Positions 1-14,149 of a stretch of 64,000 nt of DNA are shown here, one piece after another; the stretch's first letter is position 1; each line of letters begins with the position of its first letter. The stretch is from the NCBI GenBank assembly GCA_033239005.1, contig BSQZ01000130.1:126001-190000 (forward strand), written 5' to 3'. A program made the position numbers and the translations under genes. The DNA is from Lamellibrachia satsuma (lineage: Eukaryota; Annelida; Polychaeta; Sabellida; Siboglinidae). A model generated the notes under the pieces. That model worked only from the letters and a program-made list of their open reading frames with translations. It was not told the DNA's origin and made no database searches.

Positions 1-1003
1 GTCATCAAACCCCTTTACACTTTACATTATTTTGTACGCGTCATACTTGCATGCTTTTGATTTAACTTGGCAGTGTAAAAAGATCCCAAACTGAAGCTAT
101 ATTTCTATATATATCCGGTTGTATGTACACACACGCACGCACGAACGCACCCACGCACGCACGCAGAAACACACACACACAGGAATAGATGCACAGGTCT
201 AGTGGCTCAAAAGTCCACTTCGCTGCAAGTTACCAGCCCCATATACTTGTTTTAAACATAGTTTTGCACAAGTTATTATTAAATCAAATCACGTCAAACC
301 AAAAGCGTTTATTCAAACAATCAAATATTAATAAGTAAAATACACAAAAAAGAATAAAAGTGAAAGGTTTGAAAGTAGTAACGTTGTAGTACGAATACTT
401 ATAATGTCATGTTATACTCTTTTCTACAATAGTACATAGCTAGCTGACTCCGTCTTATTAATTACTCAAATTATACAGACATATAAATCATGTACTCATG
501 CATATACATACATGTATGCGTACATACATACGTACATGAACGCACGCACGCACGCACGCACATACACATACATATACAGTCATCATTCACTCTATTTGCA
601 ATAACTTTCTAACAACGATTTTCTATGATTTGCTTTAAAATGATTCAACGATGTTATACTATTTATGCTGACATTAAATTCCACATTTTAATGCCATATA
701 TAATCAATGGCATAGCCCTTCTAGATCGATGCATAGTTTTAAAAAAACTACTATTTTTTATTATATTTGACGGCAATTAATGTTTATGTGCTTTGTACAT
801 AAACAGAACTGTTATAAAATGCACAAAGTCGGTAAACGTCAACATGCGAGATTTGTAAAACAATGGCGTTGTATGGCCACAACGTTGTGCGTTGTGCATA
901 AGCCGAATCACCTTTTTTGCACCCTTAATTACACATATTGTAAATGTGTAGATTAGTTTTATAGTTGCAACATATATATTTTGTGGCTGATTTTAGCAGA
1001 TAC

Positions 1004-1004
<1 letters not shown>
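1..1004. other. AT-rich upstream DNA, no gene seen
   Basis: I see no gene here. The stretch is AT-rich and holds short microsatellites: an AC/ACGC run near 124-181 and a CGCA run near 541-560. Nothing resembles a coding exon or an RNA gene. Confidence 0.6.
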
Positions 1005-1617
<613 letters not shown>

Positions 1618-1620
1618 AAA

Positions 1621-2120
1621 AATGTTAAAGTGGAACTTTTTGTTTTTCAGCAATATAGCACACACTCTCCCAACACACATACACACCCACACTTGCATAG
1701 TTACACAAAGTAAAAACTATTATTGACACGCAAGCTCAAGCTGGCAGTTCGGACACAGTGGTACCACCTGGCGAATGTCATGAACACTGGCATTTGAAAC
1801 AATGATGGCAACGAATTCGCATGTCCGGAGATGGGTGGTAAGATACGCTACCAGAAAGCTTAATATACGTGTATTCGATCACAACAACAAGTTTTAGGCA
1901 TAGCCATGACATTTATAATAATTTAACATATATCGTCTTTTTCGGGGAAATAACGCTCCTCTTTGAGACATCTCGTCCACCGTGTGTGACATAAGCGACG
2001 TGTTACATCAGTGACTTGTGACATAACGTCTATAATTCTGCGAGAGTTGGATAAGCGAGACTATCAGCGTCTAACGTGTTTGACGCCAAATGTACCAGCT
2101 GCAGAACTAGAACAAGTAAA
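1621..2120 (+). promoter_or_regulatory. CYP20A1: Upstream region / probable 5' UTR of CYP20A1
   Basis: This is the DNA just upstream of exon 1. No TATA box or other core promoter element stands out, and the transcription start cannot be placed. Two things can be seen close to the start codon. The -3 position is A (GTAAAATG), a favourable context. A short upstream frame of six codons (ATG 2090, stop 2108-2110) ends ten bases before the main ATG. Whether it is transcribed depends on the unknown start site. Confidence 0.35.
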
Positions 2121-2192
2121 ATGCTGCCGGTCGTCGTTTATGTCGGCATCGCCGTCTTGTGCGCTGTCATAGCCGTATGCTACCTCTACCCT
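2121..2192 (+). CDS. CYP20A1: CYP20A1 exon 1: start codon and membrane anchor
   Basis: This exon has 24 codons, MLPVVVYVGIA...CYLYP, ending in phase 0 before GTGAGT. It codes one hydrophobic segment that would anchor the enzyme in the ER membrane, with the catalytic domain facing the cytosol. Vertebrate CYP20A1 also starts ML and ends this segment YLYP. The first in-frame ATG in good context is used. A 39.9-kb intron follows. Confidence 0.9.
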
Positions 2193-2562
2193 GTGAGTGC
2201 GAATTTTTATTCAATATCAAAGTCAAATAAGCTGTCTTAGCCTCATTTGGTAACCGTAGGCGTAGCCGTTGCCGCAGGGCATAGTCCAGACCATTGCATA
2301 GTCTAGAATAGACTAAGGCGTCAGAAACTATCTGTTTGTAACTCGCTGTAGACACATATCCCAGGAGGGCGGATTACACATCATTATAGATTTTAAATGT
2401 TGGACTGTCTATACTGTATAATGGCTTGGCAATCTAACCATGAAAACGACCACCTAGCCTAGTCATACGGCTACGCTAGAGCACCAAAATTTCTCCTCAT
2501 ATATCTACAATACATATACACTTGTCATATAGTCAAAAAAAGTACATTTACTTTCTGCCGAC
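2193..2562. other. Start of intron 1, no feature seen
   Basis: Intron sequence between exon 1 and the inverted-repeat element. I see no gene, repeat family or RNA signal in it. Confidence 0.5.
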
Positions 2563-4124
2563 GGTTTTTACAGCATTTTTGTACCTGAATGCGTTCCTTA
2601 CATCGTTCCGCATATGTTCCAGTAAAAAATTCATATATTCTTTTAAAATATTGTGTTTTAGGCCACTTTTAATCAGTTTTGGCACATCAAAACAGCGGAA
2701 CTGATTGCATGATAAACATGGCACGTGTGCGATTTGCGCATTAGTCACGCCTCGGTGCCATCAGAACCGCGAAGGCGATGTTTGTGTGTACTGGGCATAC
2801 ACTTACGCAACATAAAAAAATGAAGAGAAAATTTTTTAGAAAATATAGGCTCTAAAAATTTTTCAAACAAGGACATTCTAGAAAAAAATTAAAACATTCT
2901 CCACAGTTTTCATATTAAATGCAACATTTGTAGAGCACATACAGTCACTTCTGACGTAATATTTCATATTTTATTTAATTAAATATTTGATGTTGCAAAT
3001 ATTATTTGTATGAAAATTTTGTGGTCGATATTAGATGTTATGCGCATGCGCAACTACAAGGGGACATCTCATTGCATGTCATTGTAAATATAATTTAATT
3101 TAAAAGAATGCATGGGTTCAATTATCTGTCATTTGGTGAGCAAAGGTTATTGTTTTTATAATTAAAACATACTGATGATATTGCATGTCATGCGCATCTT
3201 TAAAGGGACAATTCATTGTATGTCATTGTTAATATAATTAAATTTAAAAGAACGCAGGGGTTAAATTATCTGTCGTTTGGTGAACAAAGGTTTTTTTTAT
3301 TATGCTTACATTGCACGTCTCATTTCCTTCTGATGGGAAGGAGTATTGTTGGGAGGGACGGAGGGAGGGAGGTATTCTGTGTTGTCCATTTTCGCAGCAA
3401 TATCCTGTGGAGAAATCGTGATGTAGTACTGCCTTGCCAGTGATTAAAGGGAAGAAGAAGATATAGCTCAGAAACAATTTTAATTGTTCATATTAAATAA
3501 CATTAATTACTTTCTCATAATACACGTGAATTAAAAGCATCCTTTCATTGCGCATACACACATTCACAAAATATGTAACATTAATTTACATATTGATAAT
3601 TAATTACTCAACGTGCTACACTATTGTAACTGCTAGTGTGATTTTGACGTGTAATAAATAAAACACAACAGTTTACAGTTATTTAGCTTTCTTAGAGGGA
3701 TGGAGTCGTCACAGAGTATTCAGTATCCTTGCCACAATAATTATGTAAAAACAGAAATGTATTATTATCATTATGGGACTACATAACTTTTCATTATCAT
3801 TACAAGCCATCATTGTCAGTTTCATCATCATTACCATCAATGGCCAGTTATATGTAAAGAACTCCATGAACCAACTATTGTAAAAGTTTCTTATATTTAT
3901 TTGAAAATTTTTTTTAAATGTTGCAAAGTAACAATGGTGTTTTAAAGCTGTCTGCTGGTATAACTCATACTGCTGCTTTGCGGGTTTATTGATACAGATG
4001 TTAAAGACAGTAAGCTTAGCCCTGGTCTGGAACCCACTTCAGTGAAGTGACCACCAACAAATGAATGGCGTCAATTAAAAGCCTGTCCCCATCAGGAGGC
4101 TAGTTTGAAAAGGACAGTTAGGTG

Positions 4125-4210
4125 CCGACTCTTGATAAGCCCATGGTGTCCTTGTCTGCTTGCCATCTGGGACTTTGCCTTGGATGGCAATCTTGTTAAA
4201 TATTGTTACA
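4125..4210 (+). repeat. Dispersed repeat copy A
   Basis: The stretch CTTGATAAGCCCATGG ... CTTGCCATCTGG ... GATGGCAATCTTGTTAAAT occurs again in reverse complement at 35690-35768. It is a dispersed repeat of unknown class. Confidence 0.6.
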
Positions 4211-5433
4211 AATGGAGTACGGACATATCTCCTCACGGACAAAACTCCTAACGATCGTTATTATTTTGACCTTGCAGTAATGCAACATAATTTGTCTGCA
4301 TCTTGTTTATTTAAAATAATTCAGTCACGTACATGTGGACACTTCATATGTATTGAACAGGAGAAATACCAGTGATGTGGCTAATTGCTTATAAGATGAT
4401 CTTTACACTTTTTATTATACAAAATCAGTAGACCTAGCATCACATCACAACATACATTTATTTTGTCCGGAGATGGTAATGTAGGTATACAGACACACCT
4501 ACTCCGGATATAATTCCCCTACCTAAATGGAAACTAGGACTAAAAAACTTCCTCACATAACCACAAAAAAATACAACATGTGGTATATGTAATAACCTTT
4601 ATTTGCATTGTAAAAAATTAGTTACACATCTTTATTGTGGGAGGAGGGGTGAGTGCTGAGTACGAGTACACCACCTGTACCATGGCTAATCCGGCACAGG
4701 CTTTATACAATTTTCCTGTTATTGTTGTTCCGATTAACGCTTCGTATATATACCCCTATGTAGGCACATGCAGAAATAAGGTAAATTGCTGTAGGAAATC
4801 CTTGTCCAAGCCTAAATAATAACACTATTTAGTAAGTATTTACATAGAGGCAGTTGCACAAAAGAAATTGTGTGGCATTTGCACGTACTGCCGTGACTGG
4901 CCCATAACCGTCGAATACACATTGAATGCACAGGATTGTGTATCCGCTGGATGTGAGCTGTGCATGTGTTATCAGTCATTCTAGCAAGAAATGTGTATTC
5001 AGACAAATCCAGTGATACTACAACTGCACATAGACCCAGCATCTACATAAAAAGCAATACATATGTGGTTTGGTTACTCACCAGTTTAGAAATATAAAAA
5101 AACTAAATATGTATTTGGTGTTCCCCCAAAATATGAATATACATATAATTTAATTATTATTTTTAAATTATTTAAATGAACATGTTAATGTAAAGAGAGT
5201 ACATTAAATTGTAAATTTATATAAATTGACTTAAATTTATATAAATTTACTTAATAAATTTTTTTGTGAAACACAAGATGGCAGAGCTGGGATAAAAGTA
5301 TTTAATGACAGTAGTTTTCACGTAACGTATATCCACGACAAGTCAGTTGGCAACAGTTGTGGTACAATATAATAATAATGCATGTATACACAGTGAAACA
5401 TAAACTGTCCATAAAGTTAGCAACACTAGAATG

Positions 5434-5553
5434 TTTGCTAATTGTCCCAGCATGTTGTTTGCTAATTGTCCCAGCATGTTGTTTGCTAATTGTCCCAGCA
5501 TGTTGTTTGCTAATTGTCCCAGCATGTTGTTTGTTAATTGTCCCATCATGTGT
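5434..5553. repeat. 24-bp minisatellite, 5 units
   Basis: Five head-to-tail copies of TTTGCTAATTGTCCCAGCATGTTG-like 24-mers inside the inverted-repeat element. The last unit has diverged. The unit is 8 codons, so frames on both strands stay open, but no protein is implied. Confidence 0.9.
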
Positions 5554-6556
5554 TCTATAAAAATAATGTATAGATGGCGACACAATTCTAGTTGTCTATA
5601 CATTATTATGTATCAACATAGTAAACATATAAGGTGACATTGGAGATAAAAAATTTACTAATATGTCCTAGAACAATAGGTGGAATGTCACTGAAAATGC
5701 CAAAGCCTTGATGTGTATAGGAAGTCAAGGCTGTCATCACACAAAAAATCAAAGTACTCCTTCCTTCCCTCCTTAAAGATGCGCATGACATGCAATATCA
5801 TCAGTATATATTTTAATTACAAAAACAATAAACTTCGCTCACCAAACGACAGATAATTTAACCAATGCATTCTTTTTAATTTAATTATGTTAATGACATG
5901 CAATGAGTCGTCCCTTTAAAGTTGCACATGCGCATGACATGCAATATCATCAGTATAATTTTAACTACAAAAACAATAATATTTGTTCAACAAATGACAG
6001 ATAATTTAACCCATGCATTCTTTTAAATTTAATTATATTTACAGTGACATGCAATGAGATGTCCCCTTGCAGTCGCGCATGCACATAACATCTAATATCG
6101 ACCACATCATTTTCATACAAATAATATTTGCAACATCAAATATTCCATTAAATAGAATATGAAATATTACGTTAGAGGTGATTGTATGTGCTCTACAAAT
6201 GTTGCGTTTAATATGAAAACTGTGGAGAATGTTTTAATTTTTTTCTAGAATTTCTTCTTTTGAAACATTTTTGGAGCCTATTTTCTAAAAAATAAATTTC
6301 TCTTATTTTTACGCTGCGTAATTGAATGCCCAGTGCACACAAACATCGCCTTCGCGGTTCTGATGGCACCGAGGCGTGACAAATGCGCAAATCGCACACG
6401 CGCCATGTTTATAATGCAATCGGCTGTTTTGATGTGTAAAACTTATTAAAAGTGGCCTAAAACACAATATTTTAAAAGAATATATGAACTTTTTTTACTG
6501 GAACATATGCGGAATGATGTAAGGAACGCATTCAGGTACAAAAATGCTGTAAAAAC

Positions 6557-8782
6557 CGCCGTAATAGTTTAGGCCAGTTAAGTAAACGATTACCTCGCCT
6601 TCTCCTACGGCGCCTACGCGTAGCGCCAAGGCTCCCATAAAATCGATGCATATGACAAGGCGTCGTTCAGTTTCACCAAAACTCAGTGCGGCGGCGCTGC
6701 TATTACAATTATGGATTTCTGTGTTTTAATTGTACGTGCGTGCGTGCGTGCGTGCATGCGTGCTTCATTGCATGTAATTATATATATGTCTCATCATTGT
6801 TGTATTTTTTCTTTGTGCTATATATGACGTCATTCTTAGATAATTAGTTTTATTCATATTATCATCACATTGTGTTATATATGTATTTTAAGTATCTCTG
6901 AATGGACTTTGTTCACATTTACAGTGCTATTTTAATACCAATTGCCTTTTTAGATACAGTAATTACATTGCCATATGTTAATACTACTTATTTCTGTTGA
7001 GATCAGCGGTTGCTACCTCCCATAACCAGTACAGGGGTGAGATTTAGCGGTCGCCCGGTTGCCAATGGGGCCCAAAAATGGTTCAGGCGACTTAAATTTT
7101 TGACAACAGTAGCCCGCATGGCTACTCGAAATATTTACGGAGCTGCATTATTTTAGACCCAGCAAAAATAAACGGAATGTTAATAAACATCTCAGAAGTG
7201 TTGTCCTAGCTATATCGCATTTATGTTAACCATAAATAGTGTTTTTGTGACAGTTTGACATTGCAAGAAATGTTGCGGTTTGTAGCCGAAATATACTGAA
7301 ATAATAACCGGTCATGTTAATAGTCTTAATTGGTGCCGCGTGGCGCCACTTTTATATATACTAGCAAAAATGTCCGTCTTCGCGACGGGGTAACGTGGTA
7401 GTTCATACATGACAGTCATGATAGCAATGTTTACCAACTGGCTCAGGCCAATATGCCATCAATACGCTCGAACGTATTACCAGAAACAACCGCTTCATGC
7501 ACGTGATGCAATACTCGGTGCATGTTCAAAATGTTGAACTTGAAGGTCGCCTGCATTTAGACTCAGAGATATTTATGTTGGTTGTAGAATAGTAGAATAT
7601 CTGCTTTCTACTGTCTTTTTATTGTGTATTAGGTGGGTGCGTGATTTCTACTATAATTAATATAAACCATCCATATGGCGCTACGTGCTCTCAAACGGTT
7701 TACGTATCAAAGTATTTGCCGCAGTGCGCATGGTTTCTGCGATTGTTGGAAGTTAATGTTTTACGCAGCGAACATTTGATTTACCATAAAAACCACCAAG
7801 AGCCCTTGATATGGGGTATTTCAAAAAAAATAAAGGCGTTACGTTTCATTTGTGGGATTGTAGATTAATCCCTGAAAGTTTGGCGCCCGAGGTGCAAGCT
7901 GTCTAGGTCCTAGGAGGAAAACGTGAACATAACCACATACAAACATACATACATAAAAACATACGCTATCTCGATCATAGTTAGTTATAATTATCTCCAT
8001 GGTGCGCGGAGTGCTTCTGGTGAATTAATCGGGAACCTGCTTAACGTTTCTCTAGGCTAGGATAAAATCAGGTCCTGTAAAAAGTCAGCAAAACTGTTCA
8101 CAGTTCAGTTCACAGGATCCGATGTCCTGTGACGCTTGGAGACTTTTCGTGTAGATTGTTGGTGTACCATGTTATGAAAGAAAAACAACCTGTTTTTGTG
8201 TATCACATTCTATTAATCCTGCCTTAAAATAAATGTTTCAAAACTGTTTGTTTTTGATGTTTTTTATTTGTCGTTGATGTCGTTCATACATTCTATCTTC
8301 AAAAGTATTTACTTTCTATCGCACGCACGCATGCACGCACGCATGCACGCACGCATGCACACGCATAATAATAACGAAACGTAAACTTATATAGTGCACA
8401 TGCTCTTAAAATACAAAGTTTATGAACTGAATGAGTTAAATAAATTACGTAAACATGACATCTATGTGTGTTCGTGTACCCGTGTGGGTGTAGGTGGGTG
8501 GGTGTGGTGTGTGTGTGTTTGTAAAACACAATATGCTGATAATATGACTAAAACTAATCAGCCATAGTAATATGCCATATTGTTTTGAAAAACACATAAA
8601 CCATGGTATACCATAGTTTACTATGTAATGTCATTGTTTACTATGTAGTACCATGGTATACCATGGTATATTTTCATAACTGGGTTCCCAGACCATAGTT
8701 GGACACCAAACTATAAAACAAGTATATTGATTGAGAATGAATTAAGCAACTGATACAGGGCAGAATTAAAAAGATTTCACAG

Positions 8783-8818
<36 letters not shown>

Positions 8819-10748
8819 ATTCTGTTTCAGTTCTGATAAAGTACTCACAAGAAATAAACATAAACTGACAGTACATACTGAGCCTGTATACATAAATCTT
8901 CAGACTTCACCTATTATTGACCTAAGGCTAAGCCTGCCCTAAGCTATGCCTATATATGCCACAAAATTTTTTGTATCTGGCTGTTGCTGTTGTAAGGCAA
9001 AGATCTCGCTCGGCAGAAATGTGAGTATTTTCATGAAACATAAAACCTTTAAAAAAACGCCACAAACAGCAATGAACATATCTTTCATGTCTTATATGTA
9101 TATCACTAAAGTTACCTGACAATAACCATGTAAAAGTGTGAAATTATTACCATTTTGATAGAACACGTGCTTGTAAAAATTTGTATAACCGGATGTTGTT
9201 GTGAGCGAGATTACCAAACGGGATTCTTGCAGATCAATATAAGGTCACACTAAGAATTGCGGTCTGGTGGCCATAGAGTTACATCATTAATCATCCCCCT
9301 ATAAACTACTAACTTACTAACGGGTGTTTTATTTATGTCTGTGCTGCTGGCCCACTCTGGCCTCATTCTACATGAAATAGCGTTTGACCATGTGACCCAA
9401 AGGCAACATCACATGCACAGTAAGGCGGCTATTTATGAAATCTTTTCTGTGTGACCAATAAATGTACTCATAAATAATTATTTGAAGCACATTTCTTCTC
9501 TCTCTTGACAAGTGTCGGTTGAATGTCACAGAATACACATGTGAAACGGTTAATGCATATCGGTTTTAAAACTTAAGTTATTAGTTCCGTAGCCATTTGG
9601 CTATGGAAAGCCCAAATCGGCGCTTACGATAATGACGGCGTGGAACTCCGCCCCAAAGCTCAAGAGTGGGGCGGACGACTCTGCCTAAGGCGGGCTGTGA
9701 TCGGCAAGCGCGTGCCAAGCACTGCCGCCTGCCAGCCATGGATATCCGCCCTCGGGTCGATGACTGTGTGCTGGCTGGGCAGTTATATGGCTGTATGTTA
9801 ATTAGTTTTCATGTTAGAGCACTTTAAAGATGCCCCCAGTCAAAGTTGTCATAACACGTTTTGTTTCTATTTTCATCAAAAAGCGTACCTGTACTAAAAA
9901 ATGGATTAATGTTAATGTAATGCTTTTGACATATTCTGGAAGTACTAAATGTTTTCAACCTGTGCGTTTCCATTGGGGTCATTCATACCAGTGCATCCAT
10001 TATTTTGGCTGCAAGAGAGCTGTACTTTAAGTCTAAAGAGATACCCCACACATTGAGTATTTTGGTAGCAGTCCTTGGACTCCAGCAGTGCTTAAAATTA
10101 CAATAAACAACAGCCTGAACTGCTGGCTTATGTCCTTATGTGAATTAGACACTTATGGCATTGCCAGAGTTCAAGGGTTGCTATTAAAGGGGAACTGAAG
10201 CAATTTTGTGTTGTGCCGTATATTTAAATATATATTATCTAACTATGCATTAATGGTGACAGATACCTGCTAATGTGTGAGATAAACTGAAAAACTGATT
10301 TTGTTCGAGACAAAAATCGACAAAATACATCACTGCGTATCGCCATCTTGTTGTCGAAACGAGTAGTTTGAGTCGCGTATATCTAATCAATGTAAATTTT
10401 CGATTTTTTGCGATTTATTTCGTAAATAGGCATTCTGGAGCGAAAAAAAGATATGGGTCTCTGTTATATATATACAAGTGTTTACACACGTCAACAAAAT
10501 AGAGTTTTTGTTCGTTCCAAATAAAAAAAGTTAAAGAAATTACAACAAAACACAAAAATTCGTCGAAAACGCCACACTTCTCGAACACACGAGACGCTAA
10601 CCAACGAGAATATGCGATAACGGAATACCGGAACTATTTTTTACTTGTTGACAAGATGGATGCATCGCTTGTGACAGTTTTACCAGATCTGCTACTAGCG
10701 ATTAGTGGTTTACTGAACTTCCGTAATAGTTTAGTCTATCTTTGGAGA
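6557..10748. other. Intron 1 stretch without recognised genes
   Basis: I see no coding exon here. It contains (CGTG)n at 6733-6762, (GCAC/GCAT)n at 8319-8362, an ACCATGGTATACCATGG dyad cluster at 8575-8675, a short (TA)n at 8784-8818, and a GC-richer patch at 9582-9790 whose nature I cannot tell. Confidence 0.5.
8575..8675. repeat. Palindrome cluster (CCATGGTATACCATGG type)
   Basis: Repeated self-complementary words (CCATGGTATACCAT, TTTACTATGTA, ACCATGGTATACCATGG) occur within 100 bases, so the single strand could form small hairpins. No function is evident. Confidence 0.6.
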
Positions 10749-10930
10749 AATGGAAACCACAGACGAAGAGTCTAGTTCGACAGGCCACACGGAAACAACG
10801 GTTGACAGTCGTAAAGTGTCACCGAGTGTGCGAGTCACGCTCCAGACTCCAGGTCGGCTTCGCCTTTGTTGACGTTGGATTCAGGAAAAATTACAACAGC
10901 GCTTTGACTGTCAACGATTCCTGACTAGGT
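10749..10930 (+). other. Possible short upstream coding remnant
   Basis: ATG at 10750 opens a 40-codon frame rich in acidic and hydroxyl residues (METTDEESSSTGHTETTV). It lies just upstream of the P2X7-ballast-like exon and could be a neighbouring exon of the same dead gene. There is no independent support. Confidence 0.2.
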
Positions 10931-11208
10931 AATGTGATGTGGTGAACCTGTGGAAATTACGTCCTGATGTCTGCGCACGTTTACGTTGAGTCATCATGCT
11001 GCGCCGAGGAAGCTACCATGCCTAGGGCTAGGCTATGGCTATGCAGCACCGTGTGCCCGACCGCGTTGGTGCTTCCATCACCGTACGAAGGCGAAGACGA
11101 TGTCGATGATTTTGTACTGATATGCACAAACAGAGCGGTGCTAGATGTTGGCCTGCTGTCATTGCATGATTTGCATGCCGACTCATTGATTCGCCCTATA
11201 GCTAGCAG
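10931..11208 (+). pseudogene. Decayed P2X7-ballast-like zinc-domain exon
   Basis: In one frame the stretch reads W-stop-TCGNYVLM, then VESSCCAEE, then ICTNRAVLDVGLLSLHDLH and ending IASR before a GTCAGT donor. This order (WCxCGxC..M, ExxCC..E, C..N..VL) is that of the cysteine-rich ballast domain at the C terminus of the P2X7 receptor. Many invertebrate genes annotated 'P2X7-like' carry the same domain. Here the second residue of WCxCGNC is a TGA stop (10943-10945) and the third Cys is Tyr (TAC). No following AYRQF-type exon was found. It is probably a dead copy. The family call is from memory of the motif, not from a search. Confidence 0.5.
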
Positions 11209-12150
11209 GTCAGTAATTCAATTGTTATCGAATCGTTGCCATTTTAATAATCATATTTTTCTGCATATTTCTTTTACCTAGCCCGAGGGCGAGGTCCGAA
11301 CTACAATGGCAATGCAAGCAGGCTCTTCTCTTTATTTTGTATCTAATCTAATGAAGTGTACCGTGACTGTATTTTAATATTGTGTTTGATTTTGTGTTGA
11401 ATAACATTGATGACAATAATAACATGAGGGTTTATTTAATTCATTATGTGAATATATATATATTCTTAGATGTTACCATAATTGTGATTGTAATACTGAT
11501 TGTAATCATGACTACATTAGTAATTGTGATTGCAATAATTACTGTAATCATGATTACATTAATATTCGTACTTGTAATCACCCCTCTCTTTATAGCACAC
11601 CACAACACCTTGTTGTTTGGTGCAATGTAATCATTTAAATAACAATAATTAACTACTGACAGTATTTAATGTTCACAGTTTTGCAACTATTATGGTAATT
11701 ATGGAATTAGTGCTATCAACTAACCCTGACAAATTATATTTCAGGCTCAGGAAAGGCAAGACAAGTAATCCCATCCTGCAATGTGGGAAGGATCTGTGAT
11801 GTCTATTCTGAACCGAATTGAATTGATGGAAAGTTTAGCTATGGAGATTGACCTGACACAGGTGAGTGTACTGATAGTCTGATATAGACACATTGTGAGG
11901 CACCCACAGTATGCAGCAGGTCGAAAAACAACCTGGAAAACTACAAAAATTCCCACTGAAATATTAATAACTGAATGATGTGAATGCCTCCTTATCCATA
12001 TCCCACTTCTGTCAACAAAAATGTTACCTGCAGCATCTTGCACACACAATTTCATTTATATTGAGACCAACATAAAATATACCAACAGTTTATTCACATA
12101 GAAAAACAATTACCAAAGAAATAAGGCTAACTAGAACGACTGAAACCATT
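11209..12150. other. Intron 1 stretch, simple-sequence drift only
   Basis: I see no gene. At 11470-11580 there is a degenerate run of GTGATTGTAAT/ATGATTACATT words. The rest shows no structure. Confidence 0.45.
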
Positions 12151-12460
12151 GACTAAAAACAGTGACTTCTACCACAGGGAAATACAACCTGGAATATGGA
12201 TATCACAGTTACACACATCATTATTATGCCACAACATATCAAATATACTGGTAGTTTAGCTTAGGAAATAATTAATCTTTATAAAGCCAAGGCATTTAAC
12301 TGTTTGACTAAAAACAGTGACTTCTACCACAGGGAAATACAACCTGGAACATGGATATCACAGTTACACACATCATTATTATGCCACAACATATCAAATA
12401 TACTGGTAGTTTAGCTTAGGAAATAATTAATCTTTATAAAGCCAAGGCATTTAACTGTTT
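12151..12460. repeat. 155-bp tandem duplication
   Basis: GACTAAAAACAGTGACTTC starts at 12151 and again at 12306, and the following ~150 bases are nearly identical. It is a recent head-to-tail duplication of two copies. Confidence 0.92.
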
Positions 12461-12465
12461 CACCA

Positions 12466-12960
12466 TCATCATCTGTACCAATGGCAATAGACTACTTGTT
12501 TTGATTGGACAGTAAATGTACACCAATCATGTGTAACAATATTACTTGTTCTGACTGACAGTAAACGTACACCAATCATGCATACCAATACACTACTTGT
12601 TCCTACCAACAGTAAATGTACACCAATGATCTCATTCTGGAATCTGCACCATTTCACTACGTCTTCTGACAGTAAATGTACACCAATCATGTGTATCCAA
12701 TAAACTACTTGTTCTGACTGAATCTACTACTTGTTCCTACCGACAGCAAATGTAAACCAAGCGTCTCATTCTCTACCAACTACACTATTTGTACTGACAG
12801 TAAATGTACACCAATCATATGTATCAATACACTACTTGTTCTGACTGATAGTACTTGCACACCAACCATCTGTTCTAATAAACTACTGGCACTAAATATG
12901 CACCAATACACTACTTATTCTGACTGATAGTACACATACACCTAACATATTCAATTCACC
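12466..12960. repeat. Degenerate ~50-60-bp minisatellite
   Basis: Repeated words CTACTTGTTCTGACTG, ACAGTAAATGTACACCAAT and CATGTGTA recur about eight times with variable spacing. Copies are diverged, so this is an old tandem array. Confidence 0.75.
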
Positions 12961-14073
12961 TTTCACTTATCCAGGGGTAGAAATCAGCACCCTTTCCTCT
13001 GACAGACACCCCAGTATCCGAAAGACCTTGGCTGATAGATCAGACATGAGTACAACCTGTGTCACAGTTTATGGCTGTTTGGTGTGTGGCAGGTGCAGAA
13101 AAGTGACATAAGTTTTTCTCACGAATGACAAACTTCTTCTCTTTCTCATAGGTGTCGGAGCTGCTTGAGTCACCCTCGGTTATGTCGCTGTTATCACATA
13201 GTGTGCATCATCTGCACCAATGTCTTTGTTCTCACTGAATCTGATGGAAGCTTCACATAGGAGTAGTTCATTGGTGCAATAATGTCATCCGTGACTACAG
13301 CAGTATTCGCAAAGTGTCGCACTTGAAATATCATTACCGGATCGATTTGCATTTCAGCATCAGTTGTATGTGGTGCCACAGCAGTAGTAGCAGTGATGGC
13401 ACTAAAGGTGACATCCATAATGTAAAGATTGACGGCATCACCCGTAGCGCTGGATGCTTCAAAACTAGTATCTGTACTTGTACGAACCAATGGTGAATCC
13501 TTCATCTGAAAAGATTACACATACGGTGACTTGAAAATTTTACAAAATTCATCTTTTGCATAATAAAAGTGAATCACAATGTGAGAAACTTTCCCTTGTA
13601 TATATTATTTTTAGAATATAAGAGTGCCAGTGTCATATAGAATGTATAAAGTAATCAACCACAGGGAAAAGCATTTTCCCTATGGAGCCATGTTAATTCA
13701 ACCAATGGGTCTTTCACTGATCTCTTAATGTTTTTAATGAATCTGTTTGGTCAGTTTGATGAATGCCACTGGTAACATAACCAAATGCATGTAACCAAAA
13801 TTGTAGCATCGTAGCTCAAATGTGCATTATATTATCTAATCAACATTCCACTGTTTTCAATGGGCCAGGGAGGTCAAAATTCTATAAGGGGTCCAAATTC
13901 CATAACAAAATATGGACCCATAGGTTCACTTTCTATGGGGTTCCTTATTTTATATCTGACACTCGAGTTAGATAACATAATGCATGAATATTGTTATTGG
14001 ACCAAATGCAGATCTATGTTTGTGACATCTTTATCTTATAAATGCTGCACTACGCACACATACCTGCCACACG

Positions 14074-14149
<76 letters not shown>

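Larger units (their letters stand above)
2563..6556. mobile_element. Long inverted-repeat (foldback-like) element
   Basis: Two arms are reverse complements of each other: about 2563-3295 and about 5775-6556. Matching landmarks include GGTTTTTACAGCATTTTTG at the outer end, GCGCATGCGCAACT/TGCGACTGCAAG, and ATTATCTGTCGTTTGGTGA at the inner ends. Each arm holds a ~140-bp direct repeat (3050-3185 and 3190-3295 on the left; 5781-5925 and 5926-6080 on the right). The ~2.5-kb interior has no transposase-like frame. The arrangement suggests a non-autonomous DNA transposon of foldback type. Target duplications were not resolved. Confidence 0.7.

Noticed and set aside
13194..13505. 103-codon - strand frame as a gene
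   Set aside because: No recognisable motif, no splice context or codon bias, and an opposite-strand frame of similar length overlaps it.
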